From an uncultured Saccharospirillaceae bacterium (GTDB taxonomy: Bacteria; Pseudomonadota; Gammaproteobacteria; Pseudomonadales; Oceanobacteraceae): 64,000 nucleotides of DNA. The notes under the pieces are model-generated. The model saw nothing but the letters and a program-made list of their open reading frames with translations, was not told the origin of the DNA and did not search any database. The stretch is from the NCBI GenBank assembly GCA_947499545.1, contig CANMOZ010000013.1, positions 1 through 64,000 of the forward strand. The letters are read 5' to 3'. A program made the translations under genes and the position numbers. Positions 25,044 through 34,960 of this stretch are shown here, one piece after another (the first letter of the stretch is position 1; every line of letters starts with the position of its first letter).

Positions 25044-28000
25044 ATGTATCTTTCTTCTTCAGCATTAATCCCAACAAAACCTGGCGATCGGAAACTTTGG
25101 GGGCAGGTCAACACGACCTTAATAAGCCTGGAAGTGGTGCAACTGATCAAGACACTGGATGCCCCAGTATTGATTGTTGCTGAAGATGCCAATGAAGCTT
25201 CTCAACTACAAGATTTATTTAAATACCTAGATTCTGATGTGCCTACGGTGGTCTTTCCTGATTGGGAAACTTTGCCGTATGACTTTTTCTCACCGCATCA
25301 AGACATTATTTCTGAGCGACTTTCTACGCTGGCGGCGTTACCCAGAATGGAGCAAGGCGTGGTCATCGCGACGGTGAAGACCTTGTGCCAAAGACTGTGC
25401 CCACAGCAATTCGTCGACAGCACCAGTTTCTTGCTTAAAACACAAGAACGCATTCGCATCAGTGAATTTAGACAGCGCTTGGTTCAAGCCGGTTATCAGT
25501 CGGTGGATACGGTGTATGAGCATGGGGAGTTTGCATTAAGAGGGGCATTGATGGACCTCTTCCCAATGGGCAGTGATCTTCCTGTCAGGATTGAGTTGTT
25601 TGACGATGAAGTTGAGTCACTGAGGTACTTCGACCCTGAATCGCAACGATCGCTTGATAAGGTCGATGCAATCCAACTATTGCCAGCGACTGAGTATCCG
25701 ATGACCAAGGATGGGAGAGCTGGGTTTGTTGATCGTTGGTTTGATCACTTCGGAATTGAAACCGCTGAGAGTCCAGTATTAACCGATATGGAGCGAGGAC
25801 TGCCTACCGGTGGGATTGAGTATTATCTACCGCTCTTTTTTGATGAAACAGCGACTTTGTTGAATTACTTGCCTGAGCACGCTTTGGTTGTGCATCACCG
25901 GTCATTGGAGGAGAGCATTCAACAGTATTGGCAAGACATTGAGCAGCGTTATGAATCCAGGCGTCATGATCGATTACGCCCCATATTGCCACCCAACAAA
26001 GTTTTTTTGCCAGCCAATGAATTATTTTCGGGATTGAAACCAAAAGCTCGCATTCTGACGTCTAAAGACGTTGCTCAAGGGGCAGGGGCTTATAACTTTG
26101 GCCAGCATTGGATCGAATCATCACTGAATGTTGATCACAAAGCAAAAGAGCCGATGCAGCGTTTGGTCGATTATCTTGATGAACATCAAGATGACGCTTT
26201 TATTTTTTGTGCAGAAAGTGCTGGTCGAAGAGAAGCATTAACAGAACTATTGAATGAAGCCGGCGTTGCAATCAATAAAGGTTTAAACTGGCATGAGGCA
26301 ATGCAGCTGAATCATCAGTACACGGTACTGGTTGCACCCTTTACAGAAGCCATTCTGTGGGATGTCCCTGATCACGATGCTTTCAAACGTATTCACCTCA
26401 TCAGTGAAGAACAGATCTTGGGTCGGCGTGTTGCTCAAGAAAGGCGACGTGTTGCAAAAGAATCAAATGAAAGCGGAATTCGTGACCTCGCAGAATTAAG
26501 AATAGGGCAACCGGTTGTTCATTTTGATCATGGCGTGGGTCGCTATCAAGGTTTGACCTCATTTGATATTGATGGTCAAACAAATGAATTTTTATGCATT
26601 GAGTATGCAGCTCAAGCAAAGCTTTATGTCCCTGTTGGCTCTTTGCATTTGATTTCACGGTACTCTGGTAATGAAGATGCCTTAGCGCCATTGCATAAGT
26701 TGGGCAGTGATAAATGGACGGCAGCAAAACGCAAAGCTGCTGAAAAAATTCGCGATACAGCAGCAGAACTGTTAGACGTTTATGCAAAACGAGAAGCTCA
26801 GAAAGGGTTTGCTTACGGGAAGCCTTCTTCGGATTATTGGCAATTTGCTTCGCAATTTCCTTTTGAAGAAACACCTGATCAAGCAGATGCCATTCATGCA
26901 GTGCTAGAAGATATGCACAATGAGCGACCAATGGATCGCTTGGTCTGTGGTGACGTTGGTTTTGGAAAAACGGAAGTGGCTTTAAGAGCCGCTTTTATGG
27001 CGGTCTCTCAAGGCAAGCAAGTAGCGATACTGGTACCGACAACATTGCTTGCTCAACAACACTACGAAACCTTTCGAGATCGTTTTGCCGAGTGGCCTTA
27101 TCAAGTTGAGGTGTTGTCTCGCTTTAAATCGACAAAAGAACAACAAAAAGCCCTAGAGCAGCTGGCGGCAGGCAGTGCTGATATTGTTGTTGGTACTCAT
27201 AAACTGTTGCAGTCTGACATTCAATTCAATAATTTGGGATTATTAATCATTGATGAAGAGCACCGCTTTGGTGTCACACAAAAAGAAAAAATTAAAGCGT
27301 TGCGTGCGAACGTCGATATTTTAACGATGACGGCTACGCCTATTCCCAGAACGTTGAACATGGCGATGTCAGGCATTCGAGATATTTCTATCATTGCAAC
27401 GCCACCTGCACGTCGATTGTCTGTCAAAACCTTTGTGCATCAACGAGATGATGCGCTGATTAGAGAAGCCGTGCTGCGTGAAGTGTTGCGTGGTGGGCAA
27501 GTCTATTTTCTTCATAATGAAGTTAAAACGATGGAGAAGGCGCAAGCCGATTTGCAAAAGTTAGTGCCAGAAGCACGGATTGGCATGGCTCATGGGCAAA
27601 TGTCTGAACGTGAACTTGAGCGAGTGATGTCAGACTTTTATCACAAGCGTTATAATTTACTATTGTGTTCGACGATTATTGAAACGGGCATTGATGTGCC
27701 TTCTGCCAATACCATTTTAATTGAGCGTGCGGATAAATTTGGTTTAGCTCAATTACACCAATTACGTGGGCGTGTGGGTCGTTCGCATCACCAAGCCTAC
27801 GCCTATTTATTAACGCCTCCGAAAGAGCGTCTGACAACGGATGCTGAAAAACGTTTGGAAGCCATTGCTGAAGCTCAAGATTTAGGAGCGGGCTTCATGC
27901 TGGCGACTCAAGACCTTGAAATTCGTGGAGCAGGCGAGTTATTGGGGGAAGAACAAAGCGGACATTTGCACACAATTGGCTTTAGTTTGTTTATGGAAAT

Positions 28001-28508
28001 GCTACAGCGTGCGGTAAAAGCCATTAAATCTGGGCAGCTCATTGATTTAGAGCAAGCACAAGGGGCCAGTACTGAGGTTAATCTCAGAATCCCTGCTTTG
28101 ATACCTGATGAGTACTTGCCGGATGTTAATACTCGATTAATGTTGTATAAACGTATTGCCAGTGCAGCAAGCTCAGATGGGCTTAGAGAACTGCAAGTTG
28201 AAATGATTGATCGCTTTGGCTTGCTGCCTGAACCAACAAAAAACTTATTCAAACAAAGCGAATTAAAGTTAGAATTGGAATCCATTGGAATTGCGAAGTG
28301 TGATGCGGGCCCGCAAGGAGGCCGGTTTGAGTTTTCAAAGGCCCCTAATATAGACCCGTTCCGCATGGTGCAGATGGTGCAGAGTCGGCCAATGACCTAT
28401 CAGTTGGATGGTGCACAAGCACTGAAGTTTCAAATGCCCATGGAAACCGTCGACCAACGTTTAGGTGGTGTTCGACAGGTCATTAAAGAATTGCAGCAAA
28501 AGGCATGA
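25044..28508 (+). CDS. mfd: Transcription-repair coupling factor Mfd
   Basis: A protein of 1154 residues, close to E. coli Mfd (1148). It removes RNA polymerase stalled at DNA damage and recruits UvrA. N-terminal UvrB-like domains (about 1-350) are followed by the RNA-polymerase-interaction domain (HFDHGVGRYQGL) and a RecG-like motor with Walker A GDVGFGKT at residues 636-643 and DEEH at 737-740; the C-terminal TRCF domain closes it. ATG 25044 is chosen over a TTG 21 bases upstream. Its stop overlaps the csiV start (ATGA). Confidence 0.96.
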   Translation: MYLSSSALIPTKPGDRKLWGQVNTTLISLEVVQLIKTLDAPVLIVAEDANEASQLQDLFKYLDSDVPTVVFPDWETLPYDFFSPHQDIISERLSTLAALPRMEQGVVIATVKTLCQRLCPQQFVDSTSFLLKTQERIRISEFRQRLVQAGYQSVDTVYEHGEFALRGALMDLFPMGSDLPVRIELFDDEVESLRYFDPESQRSLDKVDAIQLLPATEYPMTKDGRAGFVDRWFDHFGIETAESPVLTDMERGLPTGGIEYYLPLFFDETATLLNYLPEHALVVHHRSLEESIQQYWQDIEQRYESRRHDRLRPILPPNKVFLPANELFSGLKPKARILTSKDVAQGAGAYNFGQHWIESSLNVDHKAKEPMQRLVDYLDEHQDDAFIFCAESAGRREALTELLNEAGVAINKGLNWHEAMQLNHQYTVLVAPFTEAILWDVPDHDAFKRIHLISEEQILGRRVAQERRRVAKESNESGIRDLAELRIGQPVVHFDHGVGRYQGLTSFDIDGQTNEFLCIEYAAQAKLYVPVGSLHLISRYSGNEDALAPLHKLGSDKWTAAKRKAAEKIRDTAAELLDVYAKREAQKGFAYGKPSSDYWQFASQFPFEETPDQADAIHAVLEDMHNERPMDRLVCGDVGFGKTEVALRAAFMAVSQGKQVAILVPTTLLAQQHYETFRDRFAEWPYQVEVLSRFKSTKEQQKALEQLAAGSADIVVGTHKLLQSDIQFNNLGLLIIDEEHRFGVTQKEKIKALRANVDILTMTATPIPRTLNMAMSGIRDISIIATPPARRLSVKTFVHQRDDALIREAVLREVLRGGQVYFLHNEVKTMEKAQADLQKLVPEARIGMAHGQMSERELERVMSDFYHKRYNLLLCSTIIETGIDVPSANTILIERADKFGLAQLHQLRGRVGRSHHQAYAYLLTPPKERLTTDAEKRLEAIAEAQDLGAGFMLATQDLEIRGAGELLGEEQSGHLHTIGFSLFMEMLQRAVKAIKSGQLIDLEQAQGASTEVNLRIPALIPDEYLPDVNTRLMLYKRIASAASSDGLRELQVEMIDRFGLLPEPTKNLFKQSELKLELESIGIAKCDAGPQGGRFEFSKAPNIDPFRMVQMVQSRPMTYQLDGAQALKFQMPMETVDQRLGGVRQVIKELQQKA

Positions 28509-29227
28509 TGATGAACAAAATAGGCTTATTGAAGCTGAGTGCGGTTGCATTGCTGATGTGCACTTCCTTACACGTCTCTGCAAAGCTCTATATGGTAGAT
28601 GTGGTACTGTTTACTCCCAAATCGACGGGATGGCTTAAAGAAGAAAGTTTTGGGTCAGAGCTGCCAGATGCTTGGAATTGGATAAATTTAGCTTTTCCCC
28701 CAGCATCATCCAATACAGAAGATTCATTGGAAGCGCCTAATGGCAGTTACAATCCATTGCCAAAAGCAGAGCATCTTAATCAGCATAGTGGGGCCGTTAA
28801 ACAGCGACTATTGGCAAATGCCGAAAGCAGATTGGTTAACTCTGGTCAATACAGAGTGTTATACCAGGCAGCCTTTGTTCAGAGCTTTAAAGATTTGAGT
28901 CAATCTACTCGTTACTGGGTGCAATCCGACGCTATGGTCAACGGACAACCAGAAATGGCCGGTTGGTTTACATTCTATCGTGGCAGGTTTTTGCATGTTA
29001 AAGCCGATATTCTGCTTTCAAAAGGCAGTTGGCAGGCTCAAGTGAGTGAACCATTGCCAGAAGTGGATACCTCTTCACAGGCAGCAGAAGACAAGCAACC
29101 TAAATCAACATTTTTGGTTCAAAGAATACCTGTCGAGCATCGCCAAAAATTGAAAAGCGGTGAAACTTACTATTTAGACCATCCTGGCATTGGCATACTA
29201 ATAAAGTTAACCCCACTAGGGACTTAA
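28505..29227 (+). CDS. csiV: CsiV-family peptidoglycan-binding protein
   Basis: A 240-residue secreted protein of the CsiV family. A signal peptide ends at about VSA-K (residue 27). The mature protein starts with LYMVDVVLF and includes LNQHSGAVKQRLL and RILHV/AFVQSF-type segments and the C-terminal YYLDHPGIGILIKLTPL typical of this family. CsiV binds peptidoglycan and was linked to resistance to non-canonical D-amino acids in Vibrio cholerae. The 4-base overlap with mfd indicates co-transcription. A run of three ATG codons leaves the exact start open by 6 bases. Confidence 0.8.
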   Translation: MMMNKIGLLKLSAVALLMCTSLHVSAKLYMVDVVLFTPKSTGWLKEESFGSELPDAWNWINLAFPPASSNTEDSLEAPNGSYNPLPKAEHLNQHSGAVKQRLLANAESRLVNSGQYRVLYQAAFVQSFKDLSQSTRYWVQSDAMVNGQPEMAGWFTFYRGRFLHVKADILLSKGSWQAQVSEPLPEVDTSSQAAEDKQPKSTFLVQRIPVEHRQKLKSGETYYLDHPGIGILIKLTPLGT

Positions 29228-29351
29228 CAGCAGGCTAGGCAATAAAACCCTGCTTTGAATGCTGAATACAGCGTACTGTGCCCGCAAAGATCGCACCAAA
29301 GCTGCTATTCTCAACGTTGTGATATTGAAGTAGAGACGAAAACCCTTGGCA

Positions 29352-29765
29352 ATGATTCAGTCTGCGATTGAAGTTTGTGGCGACTGGCCGACGTTAGCCA
29401 ACCAATCCATCCAATCGCTGGTTCTACAAGAGTTCTGGTACCAAGGCACGCTTGAAGATGAGGCTATGGTGTGCTGGATTCGCGTCAAGCACCGTTGGTA
29501 TCGTATTTACTTCGATATGGGAGTGGCTTATTGTCAGCTAAGCTACGAAGCACCTCATGCTGATCTTTCCCCTGATGATTTATGTGACTGTCGATTTAAC
29601 GATTTAAGCCATTTACTCGGTTTGCAAAATGCTCGCGTTCGTCAGGTGAGTATTGATGATGCGCCGTCTGGGATGTGTTTTACCCTTGAGTTTGATTCAG
29701 GTGTACGTTTTCAACTTAAGCATACGAGATTACGAACAGAGTATACGTTGCAAGTAACTCACTAA
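29352..29765 (+). CDS. Hypothetical protein of about 137 residues
   Basis: A soluble protein of unknown family with many aromatic residues and beta-like alternation (MVCWIRVKHRWYRIYFDMGVAY ends one region; FTLEFDSGVRFQLKH another). There is no signal peptide. A TTG 6 bases upstream is an alternative start. It follows csiV on the same strand after 124 bases and may be in the same transcript. Confidence 0.6.
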   Translation: MIQSAIEVCGDWPTLANQSIQSLVLQEFWYQGTLEDEAMVCWIRVKHRWYRIYFDMGVAYCQLSYEAPHADLSPDDLCDCRFNDLSHLLGLQNARVRQVSIDDAPSGMCFTLEFDSGVRFQLKHTRLRTEYTLQVTH

Positions 29766-29861
29766 ACTGTACTATAACAGTGATGGATAATAAGCGCCAT
29801 GCTGGGATACACTGGGTGAAACGTTTCTAAGAAAGAAATACCTGGGTCGTGGTGTGGTTGT

Positions 29862-31682
29862 ATGAATGAGCTTGAGTTAAGGCAACATTTAGATGAGTAT
29901 TTAAAAGAACCCACACCTTTTGGTTGTTTGCTTATTAAAGGCCACTGGGGATCAGGTAAAACCTACTTCATAACCAATTATCTTGAAGAACAGTTTCGTC
30001 AAGGGTTAGGGCGGCCCTTTGAAAACCATTATTTATACATAAGCTTATACAGTATTCACAGTAAAAAGGACCTATTTCAAAGCCTAGGTTCTAAAATTAT
30101 TAATGCCAAAAAGAAAGATCCCGATAAAATCATGAGCGGTAAAAACTTATTTGCGATAGCAAATCTGTTTTTTTCGAATCACATGTCAACTGCACCGAGT
30201 ATGGTCGAAGCTTATTTCTGCAAGCATAACCCTATTATCGTCTTGGATGATGTTGAGCGCTCAGGTCTCTCTGCAGTGGAATGCATGAGCCTGGCAAACC
30301 TATTAAACGAAGTCTATTCGCTGCATGTGATTTTAATTTCAAACGAGAAAGAAATTTCTAATAGTCAGGAATACTATAGAATCAAGGAAAAAACGGTTAG
30401 TCAGACACTGATTTATACGCCAGACATTAACAAGATTTTTCGTCCTTTAGTCTTCTCAATGGTTTCTGATCAGGGACAAAGAAACTTGATATTGTTAGCA
30501 GAGAATGAGTTGGTGCGTTATATATCGGCTTGTGAATCCATAAATTTTAGGTCATTAAGAAGAGCAATACGATTGGTGAAGGCTTTGTTAAACCATGTTC
30601 GAATCATGAACCTGGATTTCGAAGTAAAAACCCAAGTCATCAAAGAAGTGATAGTGGTTGTTTTAGAAGTCGATTGTAACGAAAGAAGCATCTACAGTTT
30701 GATGACTTTTGATGCGATGCATCGAACCATGGCATATCGGCAAAGCCCGGTGGAACTGGAAATACGGCCTCTGTATAAGACATATGAAGAAAACCCTATT
30801 ATCCTTTTGAATGAAGTGGCTATGATTGAGCTTGCCAATCGAGAAGCAACCAATATAGATCTAATTGCAAAAGTGATTGTGGACAGTGCACCCATTTTAA
30901 AAGGGGAAGCCATACCATCGAAAGTGTTGATGCAAGGCTTGGAATGTTCTGATAGAGATTTTCATTATGGTTACCATGTTCTGATGGAGTGTATTAATAA
31001 CAAAACCTATAAGCAAGCAGACACCATCATGAAAGCCTTTCATTTATTGCTGTACCTGAGTCACTTAGAAATGATCCAGGAGTCACAAGATGAAATTATA
31101 TTAAGTTGTAGAGAATATGTTAAAGAGTTGGTGTCAAAAAATGAACTAAGAGATTCTGCTAAACCACAGAACTCATTAATGACCACTTTCTTCCATTTGA
31201 GAGAAACGCTTCAAAATCATCAGGTAGAACATGTTTATGTTGAGGAGCTGTATGACCTGATTGAAAAAGGGTTGGCTGAATCAGTCAAATACGAGTTTGA
31301 GCTTTATTCAAAAGAAATTATACATGCTTTAAAACACAATCATTTGAAAATATATGATTTCTTTCATAGGGTTGAAAATAATCGTTATAGAAGTGATATC
31401 TTGGCTTTTATTGATCCAGACCGTTTAATAGATGCTTTTCTGGAAAGCAGTAATGCGGCTAAGAGAACGTTAATTCATGTACTCGATGACCACTTTAATC
31501 GAACGACCTACGCAAGCTTTTGCCAAAATGAAAAATATTTTGTTTGGCGTTCCATTGAACGTTTGGGTAAAGTAACACAAGGAATTAATCGCCCCTATAA
31601 GCCATCAGAAAGAGCTAAATTAGATTTTCTAAAATCATTGGTAAGTGGAAATGAAAGCTTAACGGCTGTTAAGAAACGTTAG
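29862..31682 (+). CDS. KAP-type P-loop NTPase
   Basis: A 606-residue P-loop NTPase. Walker A is GHWGSGKT at residues 27-34 and Walker B is IIVLDDVERSG with Asp129 and Asp130; a sensor-like ILISNEKEI follows. These match KAP NTPases, a family with scattered distribution often found on mobile DNA. The C-terminal 350 residues are helix-rich, without membrane helices. It stands alone with no clear operon. A role in defence or membrane processes is possible but not shown. Confidence 0.72.
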   Translation: MNELELRQHLDEYLKEPTPFGCLLIKGHWGSGKTYFITNYLEEQFRQGLGRPFENHYLYISLYSIHSKKDLFQSLGSKIINAKKKDPDKIMSGKNLFAIANLFFSNHMSTAPSMVEAYFCKHNPIIVLDDVERSGLSAVECMSLANLLNEVYSLHVILISNEKEISNSQEYYRIKEKTVSQTLIYTPDINKIFRPLVFSMVSDQGQRNLILLAENELVRYISACESINFRSLRRAIRLVKALLNHVRIMNLDFEVKTQVIKEVIVVVLEVDCNERSIYSLMTFDAMHRTMAYRQSPVELEIRPLYKTYEENPIILLNEVAMIELANREATNIDLIAKVIVDSAPILKGEAIPSKVLMQGLECSDRDFHYGYHVLMECINNKTYKQADTIMKAFHLLLYLSHLEMIQESQDEIILSCREYVKELVSKNELRDSAKPQNSLMTTFFHLRETLQNHQVEHVYVEELYDLIEKGLAESVKYEFELYSKEIIHALKHNHLKIYDFFHRVENNRYRSDILAFIDPDRLIDAFLESSNAAKRTLIHVLDDHFNRTTYASFCQNEKYFVWRSIERLGKVTQGINRPYKPSERAKLDFLKSLVSGNESLTAVKKR

Positions 31683-31882
31683 TTTTGTTTTTTAGTGGTG
31701 ATGTTGTTGTAAGTAGAGGTGCGGTCTATTGCTCTGCTTTATAATAATGAATTAAGAATGATTCCGTATTTCGCAAGGCTTTATGACCTTGACTGCATGA
31801 CTTAAAATCATTTGTATAGAGTGTTTGGTAGGTTAAGTTGAGCTGGGTTGTGCGCAAACGGTAAAAGGAATGGTGCAGTTGA

Positions 31883-31932
31883 ATCGCATCACCAATATTA
31901 AAAAAATTTTTATTCTCGTTGGGTGATGCGAT
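31883..31932. terminator. Inverted repeat between convergent NTPase and zinc-ribbon genes
   Basis: A perfect 11-base inverted repeat (31883-31893 with 31922-31932) encloses a 28-base AT-rich loop that itself contains AAAAATTTTT. It lies between convergent genes and could act as a terminator for both, or be a structured RNA or protein-binding site. Confidence 0.45.
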
Positions 31933-31941
31933 GGTGCTCTA

Positions 31942-32334
31942 TTAAACGGCAAATCTCACAACGTTTGCAACAACGTAAGCAGATGCTGTAAGAGCCGTAG
32001 AAATTACAATGACCTTTGAAAATACGCTAACGTTACTTTTTTTCTGCGTTTTCGTGACTCGGGCAGAGCGACGCTTAGACGCATAATTATCAACCATAAA
32101 TGCTACTTCGCGATCGTTAGATTGCTTTGGTTGGTAGTTTGTGAAAGTCGTACGGCTTTTTGATTCAATATCAATAGGGCTAAGTTCAAAGGTGCGCTGT
32201 AAATCAGCCTTTTCAGGTGAAATGAAAGCCTTTTTTAAATCCAAGTGTTCATCTGGAAATGCTTTGCATGAAGGACATAAAGATGAATATCTGCTAGGCA
32301 ACTCAAAACCACAATGTATACAATTCTTTTTCAT
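31942..32334 (-). CDS. Zinc-ribbon protein with C-terminal membrane anchor
   Basis: A 130-residue protein with an N-terminal zinc ribbon CIHCGFELPSRYSSLCPSC (two CxxC pairs), a charged middle region with a basic stretch (KRRSARVTKTQKK), and a C-terminal hydrophobic segment (VIVISTALTASAYVVANVV) that would anchor it in the inner membrane, with the zinc ribbon in the cytoplasm. Function is unknown. Its 3' end faces the KAP NTPase gene. Confidence 0.65.
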   Translation of the reverse strand: MKKNCIHCGFELPSRYSSLCPSCKAFPDEHLDLKKAFISPEKADLQRTFELSPIDIESKSRTTFTNYQPKQSNDREVAFMVDNYASKRRSARVTKTQKKSNVSVFSKVIVISTALTASAYVVANVVRFAV

Positions 32335-33193
32335 ACTAAACCAGTAAAAAATAATGAAAAAGCGTTCCGTGCAAGTAAGTAGAAACCAACAAAATGCATC
32401 AGTTTGTGACGCAATTCACGCTGTACATTTAATTACAAACCTTTAACGTCAGCAACAAAAAATGAGTTGAATATAAGAATTATATTTTATGAAAAAAAAT
32501 TGTTTTATATATCTTATTGAAATGATGTAGGTTTTTAATGTAAGTATATAAATACTCCTATACGATTTTATAAAAACTATTACGAGAATAGTTATTTTCT
32601 ATGAACTTTTTCTTTTTAATAGGCGTATCTATTTTAATGGTGACATTGCTACGAGTTTTGTGAGTATTTACTTTTTAGCTCATCCAGCGCCCTATCAATG
32701 ATAGGAGCAGCGATCACTCAGATTGTTAATGAAACCACGGATTAAGCACTGTTTTATTGCACTGGCTTGTTCTTTTTATGCCTGTGCTAGCCACACTTGA
32801 AATTACGAGTATATGGCAAGTGTATGAACGACCTTCTGTCTGATGTTGTGTTTAAATCCTATAAAACAGTATTCCGTATGATAGTGGTTTTTATGGTGTG
32901 GATTTTTACCAGCTCCCGACTTACACATTTTGAAAACGACGAAGATTGGTTGGTACTCTTTTGGAGGTGTCGATCTCTGCAGGCAGGCAATAATTCCCTT
33001 GCAAGGCTCCCCAAAACGTATAGATAATCTCGCGATAGAGGGGAATACTTATTCTATCGTGATGTCTTTGCTCATATTTGATTTTCGCTATAGGATCACA
33101 AATCAAGCATGTGTGCAAAGGAACGCTTATTGCGTGCTGAAAGCACGGGCGCGATTTTATGCATTAATATTTATTTTGAAATGATAATGATAT
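32335..33193. other. Long AT-rich stretch without a credible gene
   Basis: About 860 bases that should hold the promoters of the zinc-ribbon gene and the alkB-like gene. It contains a 20-codon frame at 32601-32663 that would encode a hydrophobic peptide, but without a ribosome site, and a longer TTG-initiated frame at 32797-33027 with unlikely composition. A short palindrome CTATCAATGATAG lies near 32691-32703. No RNA gene is recognised. Confidence 0.45.
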
Positions 33194-33769
33194 ATGGATT
33201 CAATAAACTTATTAAATAAACACTTGGAGTATTTTGATCATTGGTTGGGCAGTGAGTATTGTGATTCACTGTTTTCAGAATTGCAAAAAAACGTCCTTTG
33301 GAGCCAGCCTGAGATCCAGTTGTACGGGAAGACGCATGTCATCCCACGTCAACATGCTTGGTATGGCCCTCAACCCTATACCTATTCCGGTATGACTTTG
33401 CCTGCAGAACCATTGCCAGCAGTATTGGTTCATGTCATTGAGCAGCTAAACGCCACTTTTTGTTGTACTTTTGACTCAGTGCTATTGAATCTCTACCAAG
33501 ATGGCCATCATAGCATGGGGTGGCATTCAGATAACGAACCTGAATTGGGGAAGGACCCTGCTGTTGCGATACTGTCATTAGGTGCTGGCCGTGAGATTGC
33601 TTTTAGACGAATGACGGAGACACGTACACTAGCAACGCTTTTGTTAACGCACGGCAGTTTACTGTTTATGAAACCAAAGACACAATCGCTTTTTCAACAT
33701 GCGATTCCAAAACGAAAAAAAATATCAGAATCGCGTATTAGTCTAACTTTTCGGCGCTTATGCATTTAG
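33194..33769 (+). CDS. AlkB-family 2-oxoglutarate/Fe(II) dioxygenase
   Basis: A 191-residue oxidative DNA/RNA demethylase of the AlkB family, resembling the ALKBH2/3 type more than E. coli AlkB. The iron ligands are His111 and Asp113 (GWHSDNE) and His169 (FQHAIPK); the 2-oxoglutarate-binding arginines are in SRISLTFRRL. NLYQDGHHSMGWHSD and LSLGAGREIAFR are family signatures. It would repair alkylated bases. It overlaps the convergent outer-membrane gene by 4 bases. Confidence 0.9.
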   Translation: MDSINLLNKHLEYFDHWLGSEYCDSLFSELQKNVLWSQPEIQLYGKTHVIPRQHAWYGPQPYTYSGMTLPAEPLPAVLVHVIEQLNATFCCTFDSVLLNLYQDGHHSMGWHSDNEPELGKDPAVAILSLGAGREIAFRRMTETRTLATLLLTHGSLLFMKPKTQSLFQHAIPKRKKISESRISLTFRRLCI

Positions 33770-34881
33770 AATGTTAGATAATCCAGAGAGAGGTAAATGC
33801 TGGGTTGGTGCACATAATCTTCTTCACGAGGAAAATCTAAGCCAGGTCTGATTTCAAAATAAACGAAATCTTGATAAATGCGTTTTCGCCATGAGTAAAA
33901 TAAAAAGAAGTTGTTATCCTTCCACCCCTTTTCATTATCAAGCGTAACGCCTGCACTGAGTCTCATCGATATACTCGAAGAATACAGGTGAGTCAGACGC
34001 CAACTGTGTCCGGTATTCCAATAGCCATCGTCTTTTAAGATTTCACCATCAAAACTGGTTGATAATCCCCATCTTGGCCCCAAGGGTCTAGATAAATCCC
34101 AACTAGCATCATAGCCTTGCCCCTTAATATTTTCCCAAAAGACTCGCTGTACGAAACGTGAGTGCCACGTAGTGAACTGACGTTTATAGCGAACCCTAAA
34201 CTGCGTAAATGCTCTGAAACCACCTCGCCAGCGAACGCCGTTATCAAAACTGGTTTTCCATCGATTGTTTTCGTTGAATATTAATCGAAGAGCAGCCGAG
34301 ACATCATTTTCCGGTTCATCATTATCGATAAGGCCTCCGTCTTGTTCTTCATCTTCATCGCTGGTTAAAACCAGCTTGAGGCGCTCATTTGTATTCGCGA
34401 GTACCAGTTTTAAGTTAACACCTATACCGACATTGGTTTTATTAGGACGTATATCATGCCGTGTATAGAGTCGGATTAAGCTGGTACTGCCTGAATCTTC
34501 ATCAACATCGATTTGGTCTCCCCAAAAGCTTTCTGTAAAAAAAACGTCAAGACTGTCATTGAGTCCTTCCACTCCTTTAGCAACCCAGGCCCTTGATTCA
34601 TCTAAAATGCCAATTCTATCTTCTGAGGGGCTGTGAGATTCCCAAATGTCGTAATTCAATGTGGGGTGTACTGGGAATAATACCGGGTACTCTGAGTAGG
34701 GTCGAAAGCCATAGGGTTGTGCAATTTCTTCCTCTGTGAGAGGTTCAGATGCAATGCTTATAGAGGCGCCAAATACAAAAGAGAGTAGAGCGGCCAGGCA
34801 GGACAACTTATTCGTAGAGTTTAATCTAACGAACTGAAGAATAAAGGAATCAATACTCCGAGAGTATGAAAACAAAACCAT
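33766..34881 (-). CDS. Putative outer-membrane beta-barrel protein
   Basis: A protein of about 371 residues of unknown family, probably exported: a hydrophobic signal-like segment LAALLSFVFGASISIA precedes the mature SEPLTEEE. The rest has alternating aromatic/polar strands (RWRGGFRAFTQFRVRYKRQF, WRLTHLYSSSISMRLSAGV, NFFLFYSWRKR, DFVYFEIRPGLDF) and a terminal YLSLDYLTF ending in Phe, typical of outer-membrane barrels. The start is uncertain: 34881 (ATG) leaves an unusually long region before the signal peptide. Transport substrate unknown. Confidence 0.65.
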   Translation of the reverse strand: MVLFSYSRSIDSFILQFVRLNSTNKLSCLAALLSFVFGASISIASEPLTEEEIAQPYGFRPYSEYPVLFPVHPTLNYDIWESHSPSEDRIGILDESRAWVAKGVEGLNDSLDVFFTESFWGDQIDVDEDSGSTSLIRLYTRHDIRPNKTNVGIGVNLKLVLANTNERLKLVLTSDEDEEQDGGLIDNDEPENDVSAALRLIFNENNRWKTSFDNGVRWRGGFRAFTQFRVRYKRQFTTWHSRFVQRVFWENIKGQGYDASWDLSRPLGPRWGLSTSFDGEILKDDGYWNTGHSWRLTHLYSSSISMRLSAGVTLDNEKGWKDNNFFLFYSWRKRIYQDFVYFEIRPGLDFPREEDYVHQPSIYLSLDYLTF

Positions 34882-34960
34882 CCGAAAATATTCCCTGCTG
34901 CCAAGTAATCCTCTTGTGGACAAAATATACCTCAGATACTGGCTGACGCAATTGATTACA

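Noticed and set aside
26401-26931. A 176-codon frame antisense to mfd
   Set aside because: It lies fully within the mfd gene on the opposite strand; mfd is certain, and the antisense protein has no family features.
32601-32663. A 20-codon frame for a hydrophobic peptide (small membrane protein?)
   Set aside because: No Shine-Dalgarno sequence and AT-rich context; such frames arise often by chance.
32797-33027. A 76-codon plus-strand frame starting with TTG
   Set aside because: No family, no ribosome site, and low-complexity composition of AT-rich intergenic DNA.
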